From Brachypodius melanocephalos (Eukaryota; Chordata; Aves; Passeriformes; Pycnonotidae), in assembly GCA_013398615.1 (NCBI GenBank), contig VZSR01000155.1:1416757-1480756 (forward strand): 64,000 nt of DNA, given 5' to 3'. Numbering within the stretch: position 1 is the stretch's first letter; the number at the start of each line of letters is the position of its first letter. The notes under the pieces were generated by a model, which was given only the letters and a program-made list of their open reading frames with translations, made no database searches and had not been told where the DNA came from. This document shows positions 63,801 through 64,000 of the stretch, one piece after another. The position numbers and the translations under genes are program-made.

Positions 63801-64000
63801 CAGGCTGGCCAGGAAGAAAACTTCCACCACAGAGCTGTAAAAATCTCTCAGGAACCCTTATGGTAAATGCTGTTGCAAAAAGTTGCTTGGCCCTGCCCAA
63901 ATGTGAGAAAGTGGGCTGCACTTATTTTGTATACTTTTCACTTTTTTAGGAGGTTACAATGCCTAGCTAATTTTATTTATTAGCTGAAAAACAGCACAGA
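60842..64000 (+). other. PCSK2: PCSK2 intron 2, 5' part (continues beyond window)
   Basis: Intron 2 begins GTAAGT and does not end within the window. I looked for the expected continuation of the propeptide, including the RKKR maturation site, and found none up to 64,000. Its one recognisable insertion is the solo LTR at 61,286-61,861. The sequence from 61,862 to 64,000 looks unique and non-coding. Confidence 0.8.
61286..61861 (-). mobile_element. Solo LTR of an avian endogenous retrovirus, copy B, in PCSK2 intron 2
   Basis: This copy matches copy A (15,647-16,255) over nearly its whole length, with indels. On the minus strand it begins TGTAACCAAAAGC and carries CCTGGATAAAACC, a likely LTR TATA region. 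It contains a motif of about 35 bases twice (61,701-61,737 and 61,796-61,832; core ACTGCCCCAGCTGGTTT and its variant), whereas copy A has it once. The low-coordinate end is degraded by A-rich sequence (61,340-61,380). In the favoured orientation it is antisense to PCSK2, as expected for LTRs tolerated within introns. A 113-codon frame on the minus strand is just read-through of the LTR. Confidence 0.75.

Noticed and set aside
60842..64000. Search for PCSK2 exon 3
   Set aside because: No frame with flanking splice sites encodes the expected end of the propeptide with its RKKR site or the start of the catalytic domain.

Overview
The window looks like avian nuclear DNA, most likely from a songbird. 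It is AT-rich and intron-poor in obvious coding sequence. It carries two fragments resembling the 3' end of CR1 LINEs, the dominant avian retrotransposon, and four solo-LTR-like endogenous retrovirus remnants of kinds I recognise from bird genomes. One CpG-rich promoter island stands out sharply from its surroundings. No prokaryotic features (operons, Shine-Dalgarno sites, CRISPR arrays) are visible, and I recognise no tRNA or rRNA gene.

Layout. Positions 1 to about 42,330 are non-coding: unique AT-rich sequence with homopolymer runs, short inverted repeats, an LTR-like element (11,742-12,258), an old CR1 fragment (15,145-15,265), a solo LTR (15,647-16,255), a second type of solo LTR with TATA box and polyadenylation signal still visible (24,017-24,479), and two small tandem duplications (32,239 and 40,013). 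About 42,330-43,480 is a CpG island. It holds the promoter, 5' leader and first coding exon (43,008-43,190) of PCSK2, the neuroendocrine prohormone convertase PC2. Intron 1 (43,191-60,736, 17.5 kb) contains a CR1 fragment, a 33-base T run and an ATT microsatellite. Exon 2 (60,737-60,841) continues the PC2 propeptide in phase. The rest, to 64,000, is the start of intron 2 and holds another copy of the 15.6 kb LTR family (61,286-61,861). Exon 3 and the catalytic domain lie beyond the window.

How it works together. The only protein-coding gene I can support is PCSK2. In the mammalian map I remember, PCSK2 follows a long intergenic stretch downstream of OTOR, which fits the empty 42 kb upstream. 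The island carries sites suited to a neuroendocrine gene: a perfect EGR-type GCGGGGGCG, reverse CCAAT boxes, and two RE1/REST half-sites in a divergent arrangement. I found no new multi-gene system. The most useful second looks are the promoter architecture, a 30-codon upstream ORF, an exon-like block with strong splice signals about 1 kb upstream of the start codon, and the structure of the LTRs.
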